A DNA stretch of 64,000 nt from positions 372,001 through 436,000 of the forward strand of contig CBDDJT010000002.1 in NCBI GenBank assembly GCA_965229765.1. The letters run 5' to 3'. This document shows positions 23,990 to 33,974 of the stretch, piece by piece; position 1 is the stretch's first letter; every line of letters begins with the position of its first letter. Source of the DNA: ASV31 sp965229765. Lineage in GTDB: Bacteria; Pseudomonadota; Alphaproteobacteria; Rhodobacterales; Rhodobacteraceae. The notes under the pieces were generated by a model that saw only the letters and a program-made list of their open reading frames with translations, was not told the DNA's origin and ran no database searches. The position numbers and the translations under genes are program-made.

Positions 23990-25505
23990 GCAGGGCCGCG
24001 CGGATCGCGGCGTCCGCGTCAGCCTCGATATACGACGGGTGGTGACTGGACAGGATCGCGCGGGCGGTGTCGCGGGCGCGCGCCCAATGGTCCCGCGCGC
24101 CCGCCTCGGCCCAGGCCGAAGGCGCCGTGCGGTCGGCAAGGTCCGGGTAGACATAGTCCCGTTCCATTGCGGCATACGTGTGGTTCGCCCCCAGAAAATG
24201 ACCTTCGCCCAGCACGGCGGCGCAGATCGTGTCATAGGCCAGCGTCTCGTCGTTCACCTCGACCCCGCGCAGGGTGCGGTAGATCGTCGAGTGCATCTCG
24301 TTGTCGATCACGAACGCCTCGAAGCTGGCGCCCAGCAGCGACGCCGTCATGCCAGAGCTTTCATAGACAAGGTTGCCGCCCGCCAGCCCGGCCGCCAGCG
24401 CCGTGATGCCCTTTTCGATCCCGTATTGCGCGTCGATCGCCTTGGCGTCCGTCATCGAGGCCGCCACGCCGGACGGCAGGCCCAGCCAGTTCGAGATCTG
24501 CGCCGAGGCCGCGTTCATCAGCGCCACCTCGCCCCCGCCGCCGGCGAAGGACCCGGTGCGCAGGTCGATGGCGAAGGGCCAGTTGGAAAACACCATCGGG
24601 TGCCCGGGGCGAATGGCGTTGACCATGACAAGGCTTGCCAGCGTCTCGGCCAGCGATTGCGCCAGCATGCCGGCCAGCGTGGCGGGCGCGGTGGCGCCGG
24701 ACTGGGCGGCGGTGATGCAGGACAGCGGCATGTTGTGGGCGATGCAGGCATAGACCACATCGACGGCGTCCTCGCCGTAGCGCATGGGCGAAATCACCGG
24801 GCTGATATGCGCCTTGAGGAAGGGCCGCCGGGCAAAGGCGCCCTCTCCGCCCGCGACGGCGTCCAGCATACCCACGATCGGATCGACATGTTCGGCCAGG
24901 GTAAAGGCCGTCGCCACGGGTTTCGTGGTGTTGCGGACCAGCGCATAAGCCGTGTTGACGTCCAGCGCGAAGGGATCGGCCACGTCCGTGGCGATGCAGC
25001 AGCGCGTGAACCAGCTGACATTGGGCAGCACGTCCTGAAGGCGCGTGAAATCGTGCAGGTCCCGCAGCGTCGAGGGGCGGTAGAGGCCGGTGTCGAGGTC
25101 CAGCGTCTGCACCGCCGCGCCCCCGGTGCCGAAATGCACGCGATCGCCGCCCACCTCGATGGACCGGGCCGGGTCGCGCCCGTGAAAGACAAAGCTGGAG
25201 GCGGCGCGCGCGATGGCATCCTCGACCATTGCCCGCGGCATCCTGAGGCGCCCGTCCTCGCCGGCCACGCCGCCTGCGGCGACCAGATCGGCGGCAAGAC
25301 GCGGCGGCACCTCTCCCATGCCGAGGTGCTCCAGCAGGCGCAGCGCGGTGTCGTGGATCGCCCGCAGATCGGCGTCGGTCAGCGGCGCATAGCGCCCGCC
25401 CGGCTGGCCCGGCGGACTGGGGTTCGGCCGCGGGCCACGTCGCAGCGCAAGGCGGGCAGCCCGCCCCCCGGCACGTTCGGCGGATCGCCGCATTCCACCT
25501 GTCAT
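23973..25505 (-). CDS. MttB-family (trimethylamine/betaine) methyltransferase, non-pyrrolysine
   Basis: Protein of 510 residues of the MttB superfamily. A basic, proline-rich N-terminus of about 45 residues precedes the barrel domain, which starts near RYAPLTDADLRAIHDTALRL. Landmarks are VHFGTGGAAVQTLDLDTG, TAAQSGATAPATLAG and GVEVNDETLAYD. No in-frame amber codon exists, so it is a pyrrolysine-free member such as the glycine betaine methyltransferases. Those transfer a methyl group from a quaternary amine to a corrinoid protein, and no corrinoid protein gene is in the window. The start could also be ATG four codons later. It is divergent from an FAD-GcvT gene. Confidence 0.82.
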   Translation of the reverse strand: MTGGMRRSAERAGGRAARLALRRGPRPNPSPPGQPGGRYAPLTDADLRAIHDTALRLLEHLGMGEVPPRLAADLVAAGGVAGEDGRLRMPRAMVEDAIARAASSFVFHGRDPARSIEVGGDRVHFGTGGAAVQTLDLDTGLYRPSTLRDLHDFTRLQDVLPNVSWFTRCCIATDVADPFALDVNTAYALVRNTTKPVATAFTLAEHVDPIVGMLDAVAGGEGAFARRPFLKAHISPVISPMRYGEDAVDVVYACIAHNMPLSCITAAQSGATAPATLAGMLAQSLAETLASLVMVNAIRPGHPMVFSNWPFAIDLRTGSFAGGGGEVALMNAASAQISNWLGLPSGVAASMTDAKAIDAQYGIEKGITALAAGLAGGNLVYESSGMTASLLGASFEAFVIDNEMHSTIYRTLRGVEVNDETLAYDTICAAVLGEGHFLGANHTYAAMERDYVYPDLADRTAPSAWAEAGARDHWARARDTARAILSSHHPSYIEADADAAIRAALPIRLP

Positions 25506-25597
25506 GCCCCGCCTCCCGCCGCTTGCAGCCCCATCTGTCCCGGTCGGCGGCCTCCCGGGCAACGAAAAAGCCGTGCGGCGCAGAAAGCCGAAGTGTT

Positions 25598-25616
25598 GTT
25601 TCGAGATTTTCGAAAC
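25598..25616. promoter_or_regulatory. Operator candidate GTTTCGA-N5-TCGAAAC, copy 2
   Basis: Same arms as copy 1 with spacer GATTT, placed midway in the 181-base divergent region between mttB and the first FAD-GcvT gene. It is a LysR-type T-N11-A dyad. The likely binder is the LysR encoded at 23000-23989, which has copy 1 in front of its own gene. Confidence 0.75.
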
Positions 25617-25686
25617 GATCACATGGGGCTTGTGCGCGGGGGGCGGCCTGTTGGTTTCTGGACCCGGCAGCAAGCGGAGGGCCACC

Positions 25687-28107
25687 ATGAGAACGCGCAC
25701 GAAGGTCGTGGTGATCGGCGGCGGCATCGCGGGATGCGCGACGCTATACCACCTGACGCAGGAAGGCTGGACGGACGTCATGCTGCTGGAGCGGGACGAG
25801 CTGACCTCGGGCACCACCTGGCATTCGGCGGCCCAGGTCACGAATTTCGGCATGAACCAGACAATGGTCGGGCTGAAAAGCCATTCGATCCGGCTCTACA
25901 AGGAACTGGCCGAGGATCCCGACTATCCGATCACCTATCATCACGCGGATGGCGGCATCCGGCTGGCGGGCACGCAGGCGCAGATGGACGGCTACCGGCA
26001 CTTCGCCTCGATGGCGCGCGGCATGGACGTGCATTTCGAGGTGATCGACCCGGCTGAATGCGCCCGGCGTCATCCCCTGATTTCGACCGATGGGCTGGTC
26101 GGCGGGCTGTGGGATCCGCTCGACGGCGATATCGACCCCGCGCAGCTGTGTCAGGCGCTGGCGCGGCGGGCACGCACCGCGGGCGCCGAAATCCACCGCC
26201 AGACGCCCGTCACCGCGCTGCGGCAACTGGCCGACGACACCTGGATCGTCACCACGCCCAAGGGCGAGATCGCCGCCGACATCGTGGTGAACGCCTGCGG
26301 CTACCGGGTGAACGAGGTCGGCGCCATGATGGGCGTGCATCACCCCGTCATGTCGATGGAACACCAGTATTTCGTCACCGACGAGATCGCCGCGATCCGC
26401 GAGGCTGGCCATCGCATGCCGCTGATCCGCTGCCCGATCAGCGATTTCTACAGCCGGCAGGAAAAGTCCGGCCTGCTGGTCGGCTTCTACGAGCAGGGCT
26501 GCAAGACCTGGGGGATGGACGGGATCGACCCGCATTTCGTCAACGCGCTCTGCCCCGACGATCTCGACCGCGTGGGCGACGTTCTGGAAGGCGCCATCGC
26601 GCGGCTGCCCGCGCTGGCCGAGGTGGGGATCAAGACCATCGTCAACGGCCCGATCACCTATTCCATCGACGGCGCACCGCTGGTCGGCCCGATCCCCGGC
26701 AAGCGCAACGCCTTCTGCATCATCGGGCTGCGCGCGGGTTTGGGCGAGGGCGGCGGGCACGGCTGGCTTCTGGCGCAGCAGATCGTCCACGGCGAGGCCT
26801 GCTATGACACCTGGCCGCTCGACCCGCGCCGCTTTACCGGCCACGCCAACACCGAGCTCTGCGCGCTGAAGGCCATCGAGGAGTATCAGAACGAGTTCCG
26901 GTTCGAATTCCCGCACGAACACCGCCCGGCAGGCCGCCCCATCAAGACAACGCCCCTGACGCCCCTGCTGGCCGCCGAAGGGGCCGAGTTCACCGTCGTG
27001 AACGGCTGGGAACGGGCTGACTACTTCAAGCCGTCACCGGAGTTCACCGAAACCCACGGGTTCCGGCATTCCGAGGTGCATGACGTGGTCGCGGCAGAGG
27101 TCGCCGCCGTGCAGACTGCCGCCGGCCTGACCGAGGTCAACGGATTTACCCGGATCGAGATGACGGGCGCGGACGTACATGCATTTCTCGACCGGATGAT
27201 CTGCGGCCGGGTGGAGCGGCGGATGGGCCGCGTTGGGCTGGGCTATCTCTTGAACCATCAGGGAATGCTGAAATCCGAAGCGACGGTCGCCAACCTGCCG
27301 GGCGGGCGGGTCTGGTACGGCGCGGCGGCGGCGGCGGAATGGCATGACATGGACTGGCTGCGCGCGCATCTGCGCCCGGACGAGGACGTGCGGCTTCGCT
27401 GCCTGACCAACGACTGGACGATCCTTGTGCTGGCGGGCCCCAAGGCGCGCGCGGTGCTGTCGGGCGCCTCGCGCGGCGACTGGTCGGCAGAAGGCTTTCC
27501 CTGGCTGTCGGTGCGGCACGCCGTGGTGGGCATCGCGCCCGCCGTGGTGATGGGCGTCAGCTTTTCCGGCGAACTGGCCTACGAGATCCACGTGCCGAAC
27601 GCACATCTGCACGCCGCATGGTCGGCCCTGCGCGCGGCGGGCGCCGGGCATGGGCTGCGCCTTTTCGGGGCCCGCGCGGTGGAATCCATGCGGCTGGAAA
27701 AGGGCTACCTGCACTGGAAATCCGACATCCTGACCGAATTCGACCCCTACGAGACCGGGCTTGACCGCTTCGTCCGGCCGGAAAAGCCCGGCTTCGTCGG
27801 GCGCGAAGCCCTTGCACGGCGGCAGGCGCAGGGGCCCGCGCGACGGCTTGCGACCCTTGCGCTCGACACCACCGACCGCGAGGCGCACGGCGGCGCCTCT
27901 TTGATGCTGGACGGCAAGGTGGTGGGCACCGTCACCTCGGGGGCCTGGGGTCATCGCACGGGCCTGAACCTTGCACTGGCCTTCGTCCTGCCGGAACTGG
28001 CCGCGCCCGGCACCGCGCTGAACATCGACACCATCGGCGACCTGCTGCCGGCCCGGGTGATCCCGCCCGGTCCCTACGACCCGCAAGGCGCGCGCGCACG
28101 GTCCTAG
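25687..28107 (+). CDS. FAD-dependent demethylating dehydrogenase with GcvT domain (DMGDH/sarcosine dehydrogenase-like), first
   Basis: Fusion protein of 806 residues: an FAD/DAO domain (about 1-390; GGGIAGC at 11-17), an FAO_M linker region ending near NGWERADYF, and a GcvT folate domain (about 445-725, with FSGELAYEIH) plus GcvT C-terminal barrel. His46 in SGTTWHSAA corresponds to the covalent-flavin histidine of dimethylglycine and sarcosine dehydrogenases. Such enzymes oxidise an N-methyl group and pass the formaldehyde unit to tetrahydrofolate. The start MRTRTKVV precedes the Rossmann strand. It is divergent from mttB. The GELAYE variant and HSAA differ from the two downstream homologues, suggesting another substrate. 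Confidence 0.85.
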   Translation: MRTRTKVVVIGGGIAGCATLYHLTQEGWTDVMLLERDELTSGTTWHSAAQVTNFGMNQTMVGLKSHSIRLYKELAEDPDYPITYHHADGGIRLAGTQAQMDGYRHFASMARGMDVHFEVIDPAECARRHPLISTDGLVGGLWDPLDGDIDPAQLCQALARRARTAGAEIHRQTPVTALRQLADDTWIVTTPKGEIAADIVVNACGYRVNEVGAMMGVHHPVMSMEHQYFVTDEIAAIREAGHRMPLIRCPISDFYSRQEKSGLLVGFYEQGCKTWGMDGIDPHFVNALCPDDLDRVGDVLEGAIARLPALAEVGIKTIVNGPITYSIDGAPLVGPIPGKRNAFCIIGLRAGLGEGGGHGWLLAQQIVHGEACYDTWPLDPRRFTGHANTELCALKAIEEYQNEFRFEFPHEHRPAGRPIKTTPLTPLLAAEGAEFTVVNGWERADYFKPSPEFTETHGFRHSEVHDVVAAEVAAVQTAAGLTEVNGFTRIEMTGADVHAFLDRMICGRVERRMGRVGLGYLLNHQGMLKSEATVANLPGGRVWYGAAAAAEWHDMDWLRAHLRPDEDVRLRCLTNDWTILVLAGPKARAVLSGASRGDWSAEGFPWLSVRHAVVGIAPAVVMGVSFSGELAYEIHVPNAHLHAAWSALRAAGAGHGLRLFGARAVESMRLEKGYLHWKSDILTEFDPYETGLDRFVRPEKPGFVGREALARRQAQGPARRLATLALDTTDREAHGGASLMLDGKVVGTVTSGAWGHRTGLNLALAFVLPELAAPGTALNIDTIGDLLPARVIPPGPYDPQGARARS

Positions 28108-28970
28108 CGTCCCTTTGCGACACCCTGACCCAGATGCACCCGCAGACGCTCGATCATGCGCCGGTGCACGCGCCGGTGGCGGTTCCTCAGATGCACCACG
28201 GCAAAGACGGGCTGGTCTATGCGAGGGGCCCGCGCCACCCGCCGTGCCTCGCCCGCGCGCACCATCTCGGCCACGCTGTCGCGCAGAAGGTATGTGCTGC
28301 CCCCGAAGGCCGTCAGCAGGCCTCGGATGACGGCGTGCTGGCCGCTGGACACCTGCCCCCCCGAAAGAAACGGCAAGAGCGCCGCGTGCGCCCGCGAAAA
28401 GGCGGGGGAAAAGTTGGCGAGGATGTATCGGTCCGGGCGGACCTGGTCGATGTGATCGACCTCTGTCGAAAGCATGTCGTAGCGCACCGAACCCAATGTT
28501 TCAAAGTGGATGTCAGGGTTGGGGCGCGGCGAGTAGATGATTGCAAGGTCAAGCGCACCCTCCATGACGTCGGCACACATCTGGGTGGAATAGTCGCCCT
28601 CGACGTATAGCGCGGCCTCTGGCACTGCCGATTGCAGCGCGGCAACCCACCCCGCGATACCGTCGGCCAGAAGATCGTGCTGGATGCCGATCCGCATGGT
28701 CATGGCCGCGCTGCCTGTGTCGCGCACCGCCTGCTTGGCTTCCGTCCAGGTCAGGCGCAGGGCGCGGGCGTGCGGTTCGAACCGAAGGCCCGCGGTGGTC
28801 AGCCGCGTGCCGGACCGGCTCCGCTCCAGCAGGCGGGCGTCAAGCTGGCGCTCCAGCGCACGCACCCGGCCAGACACCGTGGATTGCGTGACGCCCATCC
28901 GCTCGGCCGTCTTGTTGAAACTTCGGGTCTCGACGAGGTCGAGAAAGGTATCGATCAGCTCGGTCTGCAT
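28104..28970 (-). CDS. LysR-family transcriptional regulator
   Basis: Regulator of 288 residues with a standard winged helix (about 4-62; FLDLVETRSFNKTAERMGVT, then QSTVSGRVRALERQLDARL). Its effector domain contains GALDLAIIYSPRP. Its stop overlaps that of the first FAD-GcvT gene within a shared CTAG. It is divergent from the second FAD-GcvT gene, with a dyad of the LysR-box type in the 107-base spacer, so it most likely regulates the FAD-GcvT/FAD-GcvT/mttB operon. Confidence 0.87.
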   Translation of the reverse strand: MQTELIDTFLDLVETRSFNKTAERMGVTQSTVSGRVRALERQLDARLLERSRSGTRLTTAGLRFEPHARALRLTWTEAKQAVRDTGSAAMTMRIGIQHDLLADGIAGWVAALQSAVPEAALYVEGDYSTQMCADVMEGALDLAIIYSPRPNPDIHFETLGSVRYDMLSTEVDHIDQVRPDRYILANFSPAFSRAHAALLPFLSGGQVSSGQHAVIRGLLTAFGGSTYLLRDSVAEMVRAGEARRVARAPRIDQPVFAVVHLRNRHRRVHRRMIERLRVHLGQGVAKGR

Positions 28971-28982
28971 GGCGGCATCCTA

Positions 28983-28997
28983 ATCGGTAAATCCGAT
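28983..28997. promoter_or_regulatory. LysR box candidate ATCGG-TAAAT-CCGAT
   Basis: A perfect 5-bp inverted repeat with a 5-base spacer obeys T-N11-A. It lies 12 bases upstream of the LysR gene and 80 before the second FAD-GcvT gene. Its sequence differs from the GTTTCGA dyads, consistent with a different LysR protein. Confidence 0.55.
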
Positions 28998-29077
28998 CAA
29001 AACAGATGCGAAAACAAAATTGAAGAGACGTCGAATACGATGGAATACTTTCGGCGAACAGGGAAGGGAGACACCCC

Positions 29078-31525
29078 ATGGCAGAGCTGCCGTCAACGGC
29101 CCGCGTGGTCATCATCGGGGGTGGCGCCGTCGGCGCCTCGGCGCTCTATCACCTTGCGCTGGCGGGCTGGACGGATTGTGTTCTGCTGGAAAAGAACGAG
29201 CTTACCGCAGGCTCGACCTGGCACGCGGCGGGCAACGTGCCGACCTTTTCGACGTCCTGGTCGATCATGAACATGCAGCGCTACTCGACCGAGCTTTACC
29301 GGGGCCTTGGCGCGGCTGTGGACTACCCGATGAACTACCACGTCACCGGGTCGGTGCGGCTGGCGCATTCGAACGAGCGGATGCAGGAGTTCCAGCGCGC
29401 CCGCGGGATGGGCCAGTACCAGGGCATGTCGCTGGAGATCCTGTCGCCCGACGAGATCCGCGCCAAGTATCCCTTCATCGAGACCCACGACCTGAAGGGC
29501 GCGCTCTACGATCCCGCCGACGGCGACATCGACCCGGCGCAGCTGACCCAGGCGCTGGCCAAGGGTGCGCGCGACATGGGCGCAAAGATCGTCCGTTTCT
29601 GCCCCGCCACCGGCGTCAGCCGCGAGAACGGCGAATGGATCGTTCACACCGCGCAGGGCGACATCCGCTGCGAGATCGTGGTGAACGCCGCAGGCTACTA
29701 TGCGCAGCGCGTGGGCGAGTGGTTCCGCCCCTTTGGCGGGCGCACCGTGCCGATGATGGTGATGAGCCACCAGTACATGATCTTCGAGGAAGTGCCCGAG
29801 GTGCGCGACTGGTCGGCCGAGGTCGGCCACAAGCTGCCGCTTCTGCGCGACGTCGACGTGTCCTATTACCTGCGGCAGGAAAAGAACGGCTTCAACCTCG
29901 GCCCCTACGAACGGACCTGCAAGGCGCATTGGGTGTCGCCGGACGACCCGATGCCAGAGGACTTCAGCTTTCAGCTTTACCCCGACGATCTGGACCGGCT
30001 GTCGGTGCAGATCGAAAGCGCGATGGCGCGCGTGCCGGTGCTGGCCGAGGCGGGGCTTGCCAAGACGATCAACGGCCCGATCCCCTATGCGCCCGACGGC
30101 AACCCGCTGATCGGGCCCATGCCGGGCGTGCCGAACGCCTTCGAGGCCTGCGTCTTCACCTTCGGCATCGCGCAGGGCGGCGGGGCGGGCAAGGTGCTGG
30201 CCGAGTGGATCACAGAGGGCGCGACGGAATGGGACATGTGGTCCTGCGATCCGCGCCGCTTCACCGACTACACCGACCCCGACTACTGCACCGCCAAGGG
30301 GATGGAGGTCTACGGCCACGAATACGCCATGCATTTCCCGTGGCACCGCTGGCCCGCCGCGCCTGACCGCAAGCTGTCGCCGGTCCACGACAGGATCAAG
30401 GCGCTGGGCGGCCAGATGGGCGCCTACAACGGCTGGGAACGGGCGAACTGGTTCGCGCAGCCGGGCGACGACACAAGCGAAGAGGCGACCCAGACCTGGA
30501 ACCGCGCCGGCCCGTGGGAGCCGCGCATCCGCGCCGAATGCGAGGCGGTGCGCGACGGCGTCGGCGTGCTGGACCTGCCCGGCTTTTCCCGGTTCCGCCT
30601 GACCGGTCCGGGCGCGGCAGACTGGCTGTCGGGCCGCATCGCGGGGGCACTGCCCAGGGTCGGGCGCCTGAACCTTGCCTATTTCCCCGACGACCGGGGC
30701 CGCATCCTGACCGAGATGAGCGTGGCACGGAACGGCGAGGACGACTTTACACTCATCACCGCCGCCACGGCCCAGTGGCACGACGGCGAACTGCTGGCGC
30801 GCGCCCTGCCCGAGGGCCTGACGCTAACGGACCGCACCCGCGACTTCTCCACGCTGATCGTGACCGGGCCGCAATCGCGCGCCCTGTTCGAGGCGATCGG
30901 CACAGAGGCCGACCTGTCCCTGCCCTGGCTGTCGCATCAGCGCGCTGTGGTCGCGGGCCGGGCCTGTGCACTGGCGCGGGTGTCCTTCGCCGGCGAACTG
31001 GGGTGGGAGGTTCACGCGCCCATGGTCGACATTCCCGCGCTCTACGACGCCATCGCCGGCGCCGGCGCCACGCCCTTCGGCATGTGGGCGCTGAACAGCC
31101 TGCGGATCGAAAAGGGCTATCGCGCGTGGAAGGGCGACCTGTCCACCGACTATTCCCTGCTGGAGGGCGGGCTGGACCGCTTCGTCAGGTTCGACAAGCC
31201 TCAGGCGTTTCCGGGCAAGGCCGCGCTTCTGGCCGAGAAGCAGCGCGGCGTGGCGAAACGCTTCGTCACCCTGACGGTGGATGCGGGCGCGTCGGACGCG
31301 CCCTACATGTCGACGCTCTGGCATGACGGCGCCGTGGTGGGCGAAACCACCTCGGGCGCATGGGGCTACCGCGTGGGCGCGTCGATCGCCTTGGGGATGC
31401 TGCGCGCGGACCTTGCCATGCCGGGCACGATGCTGGAGGTCGACATCTACGGCGAACGCCGCGCGGCCACGGTGCAGGAGGACGGGCCGCTTTGGGATCC
31501 CGCCAACGCGCGGTTGAGGGCCTGA
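29078..31525 (+). CDS. FAD-dependent demethylating dehydrogenase with GcvT domain, second
   Basis: Fusion protein of 815 residues with the same layout as its neighbours: DAO domain with GGGAVGA (14-20), flavin-linking His49 in AGSTWHAAG, linker motif NGWERANWFA, then GcvT with FAGELGWEVH and the C-terminal barrel. Expected role is oxidative demethylation of an N-methylated amine such as dimethylglycine or sarcosine, with transfer to tetrahydrofolate. A GGAAGGGAGA Shine-Dalgarno precedes the start. It is the first gene of an operon with the third fusion gene and a second mttB, and faces a LysR gene. Confidence 0.87.
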   Translation: MAELPSTARVVIIGGGAVGASALYHLALAGWTDCVLLEKNELTAGSTWHAAGNVPTFSTSWSIMNMQRYSTELYRGLGAAVDYPMNYHVTGSVRLAHSNERMQEFQRARGMGQYQGMSLEILSPDEIRAKYPFIETHDLKGALYDPADGDIDPAQLTQALAKGARDMGAKIVRFCPATGVSRENGEWIVHTAQGDIRCEIVVNAAGYYAQRVGEWFRPFGGRTVPMMVMSHQYMIFEEVPEVRDWSAEVGHKLPLLRDVDVSYYLRQEKNGFNLGPYERTCKAHWVSPDDPMPEDFSFQLYPDDLDRLSVQIESAMARVPVLAEAGLAKTINGPIPYAPDGNPLIGPMPGVPNAFEACVFTFGIAQGGGAGKVLAEWITEGATEWDMWSCDPRRFTDYTDPDYCTAKGMEVYGHEYAMHFPWHRWPAAPDRKLSPVHDRIKALGGQMGAYNGWERANWFAQPGDDTSEEATQTWNRAGPWEPRIRAECEAVRDGVGVLDLPGFSRFRLTGPGAADWLSGRIAGALPRVGRLNLAYFPDDRGRILTEMSVARNGEDDFTLITAATAQWHDGELLARALPEGLTLTDRTRDFSTLIVTGPQSRALFEAIGTEADLSLPWLSHQRAVVAGRACALARVSFAGELGWEVHAPMVDIPALYDAIAGAGATPFGMWALNSLRIEKGYRAWKGDLSTDYSLLEGGLDRFVRFDKPQAFPGKAALLAEKQRGVAKRFVTLTVDAGASDAPYMSTLWHDGAVVGETTSGAWGYRVGASIALGMLRADLAMPGTMLEVDIYGERRAATVQEDGPLWDPANARLRA

Positions 31526-31529
31526 CACC

Positions 31530-33974
31530 ATGGCGAACGTTCCGACGCAAGCGCGCGTGGTCATCATCGGCGGCGGCGTGTCCGGCTGTTCGGTCGCCTA
31601 TCATCTGGCGAAACTGGGCTGGACCGACATCGTCCTCTTGGAGCGCAAGCAGCTGACCTGCGGCACCACCTGGCACGCCGCCGGGCTGGTGGGCCAGTTG
31701 CGCAACAGCCAGAACATGACGCGGCTGGCCAAGTATTCCGCCGATCTCTACCTCAAGCTCGAAGAGGAAACCGGCGTCGCCACGGGGATGCGGCAGGTCG
31801 GCTCGATCACGCTGGCCCTGACCGATGACCGGCGCGAGGAGATCCTGCGGCAGGCCACGCTGGCCCGCGCCTTCGGCGTCGAGGTGCATCAGATCAGCCC
31901 GGCCGAGGTCAAGGCGATGTATCCCCATGTCGAGGTGGGCGATGCCACCGGCGCGGTGCACCTGCCCGCCGATGGCCAGTGCGACCCCGCCAACATCGCC
32001 ATGGCGCTGGCCAAGGGCGCGCGGATGCGCGGCGCGCAGGTGATCGAGGGCGTCAAGGTCGCCGGCGTCACCCAGGCCGGGGGCCGCGTGACCGGCGTGG
32101 ACTGGGACAGCGGCAGAGAACGGGGCCATATCGCCGCCGACATCGTGGTGAACTGCGGCGGCATGTGGGGCCGCGACCTTGCACGCGCCTCTGGCGTCAC
32201 CTTGCCACTGCACGCCTGCGAGCATTTCTACCTTGTGACCGAACCCGTCGACGGGCTGGGCCACCTGCCCGTCCTGCGCGTCCCGGACGAATGCGCCTAC
32301 TACAAGTCCGACGCGGGCAAGATGATGCTGGGCGCGTTCGAGCCCAAGGCCAAGCCCTGGGGCATGGCCGGCATCCCCGAAGAGTTCTGCTTTGACGCCC
32401 TGCCAGAGGATTTCGACCATTTCGAACCGATCCTCGACATGGCCACGCGGCGGATGCCGCTGTTCCAGACGGCGGGGGTTCACACCTTCTTCAACGGCCC
32501 AGAAAGCTTTACCCCCGACGACCGCTATTACCTCGGCGAGGCGCCGGAACTGGCGGGCTACTGGGTCGCGGCGGGCTACAACTCGATCGGGATCGTGTCG
32601 TCCGGGGGCGCGGGCATGGCGCTGGCGCAATGGATGGAGGACGGCGAACCGCCCTTCGATCTGTGGGATGTGGACATCCGCCGCGCCCAGCCCTTTCAGC
32701 GCAACCGCCGCTACCTGCGCGAACGGGTGACCGAAACGCTGGGGCTGCTTTATGCCGATCACTGGCCCTACCGGCAGGTGGAGACCGCGCGCGGCGTCCG
32801 CCGCAGCCCGGTGCACGAACACCTGAAGGCCCGTGGCGCCGTCTTCGGCGAGGTCGCGGGATGGGAGCGCGCCAACTGGTTCGCCCGCGACGGGCAGGAC
32901 CGCGCCTACCGCTACGACTGGCACCGCCAGAACTGGTTCGAGAACCAGCGCGCCGAGCATATGGCCGTGCGCACCGGCGTGGGCCTGTTCGACATGACCT
33001 CCTTCGGCAAGATCCGGGTCGAGGGGCGCGACGCCTGTGCCTTCCTCAACCATGTCTGCGCCAACCAGATGGACGTGGAACCGGGGCGGATCGTCTATAC
33101 CCAGATGCTGAACGCGCGCGGCGGGATCGAAAGCGACCTGACCGTCACCCGCCTGTCGGAAACCGCCTTCCTGCTGGTCGTGCCCGGCGCGACACTGGTG
33201 CGCGACCTTGCATGGCTGCGACGGCACGCAGGCGACCGCTTTGCCGTCATCACTGATATGACGGCGGCAGAGGCGGTGTTCGTCGTCATGGGGCCAAGGG
33301 CGCGCGACCTGATGGCCGACGTCAGCCCCGATGACCTGAGCAACGCCGCGCATCCCTTTGGCACCGCAAGGGAAATCGAAGTTGGCCTGGGCCTCGCCCG
33401 TGCTCATCGCGTGTCCTACGTGGGTGAACTGGGCTGGGAGCTTTATGTTGGCGCAGATCAGGCGGCGCATGTGTTCGAGGCCCTGACCGAGGCGGGCGCG
33501 GACCATGGCCTGACGCTCTGCGGGCTGCACGCTCTGGACAGTTGCCGGATCGAGAAGGCGTTCCGCCATTTCGGCCATGACATCACCGACGAGGATCATG
33601 TGCTGGAGGCGGGGCTTGGCTTTGCCGTCAAGACGGCCAAGGGCGGCTTCATCGGCCGCGACGCGGTGCTGCGCAAGCGCGAGGCGGGACTTGCGCGCCG
33701 GATGGTGCAGTTCCGGCTCGAAGACCCCGAACCGATGCTCTTTCACAACGAGGCGCTGGTGCGCGACGGGCGGATCGTCTCGATCGTGACCTCGGCCAAC
33801 TACGGCCACGCGCTCGGCGGCGCAATCGGGTTGGGCTATGTCCCCTGCCCCGGCGAAACCGCGGAAGATGTGATGGCTTCGGCCTACGAAATCGAAGTGG
33901 CAGGCGTGCGGCACAAGGCCGTCGCCAGCCTGAAGCCGATGTATGACCCCAAGGCGGAAAGGGTGAAGGCATGA
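31530..33974 (+). CDS. FAD-dependent demethylating dehydrogenase with GcvT domain (DMGDH-like), third
   Basis: Fusion protein of 814 residues, four bases after the second. It has GGGVSGC (14-20), His49 in CGTTWHAAGL, AGWERANWFA before the GcvT part, and YVGELGWELY in the folate domain. Of the three it looks closest to true dimethylglycine/sarcosine dehydrogenases (TWHAAGL with a following LRNSQNMTRL). Its stop overlaps the mttB start (ATGA), so a methyltransferase and two demethylating oxidases are produced together. That fits stepwise removal of methyl groups from a quaternary amine, though the starting compound is unknown. Confidence 0.87.
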   Translation: MANVPTQARVVIIGGGVSGCSVAYHLAKLGWTDIVLLERKQLTCGTTWHAAGLVGQLRNSQNMTRLAKYSADLYLKLEEETGVATGMRQVGSITLALTDDRREEILRQATLARAFGVEVHQISPAEVKAMYPHVEVGDATGAVHLPADGQCDPANIAMALAKGARMRGAQVIEGVKVAGVTQAGGRVTGVDWDSGRERGHIAADIVVNCGGMWGRDLARASGVTLPLHACEHFYLVTEPVDGLGHLPVLRVPDECAYYKSDAGKMMLGAFEPKAKPWGMAGIPEEFCFDALPEDFDHFEPILDMATRRMPLFQTAGVHTFFNGPESFTPDDRYYLGEAPELAGYWVAAGYNSIGIVSSGGAGMALAQWMEDGEPPFDLWDVDIRRAQPFQRNRRYLRERVTETLGLLYADHWPYRQVETARGVRRSPVHEHLKARGAVFGEVAGWERANWFARDGQDRAYRYDWHRQNWFENQRAEHMAVRTGVGLFDMTSFGKIRVEGRDACAFLNHVCANQMDVEPGRIVYTQMLNARGGIESDLTVTRLSETAFLLVVPGATLVRDLAWLRRHAGDRFAVITDMTAAEAVFVVMGPRARDLMADVSPDDLSNAAHPFGTAREIEVGLGLARAHRVSYVGELGWELYVGADQAAHVFEALTEAGADHGLTLCGLHALDSCRIEKAFRHFGHDITDEDHVLEAGLGFAVKTAKGGFIGRDAVLRKREAGLARRMVQFRLEDPEPMLFHNEALVRDGRIVSIVTSANYGHALGGAIGLGYVPCPGETAEDVMASAYEIEVAGVRHKAVASLKPMYDPKAERVKA

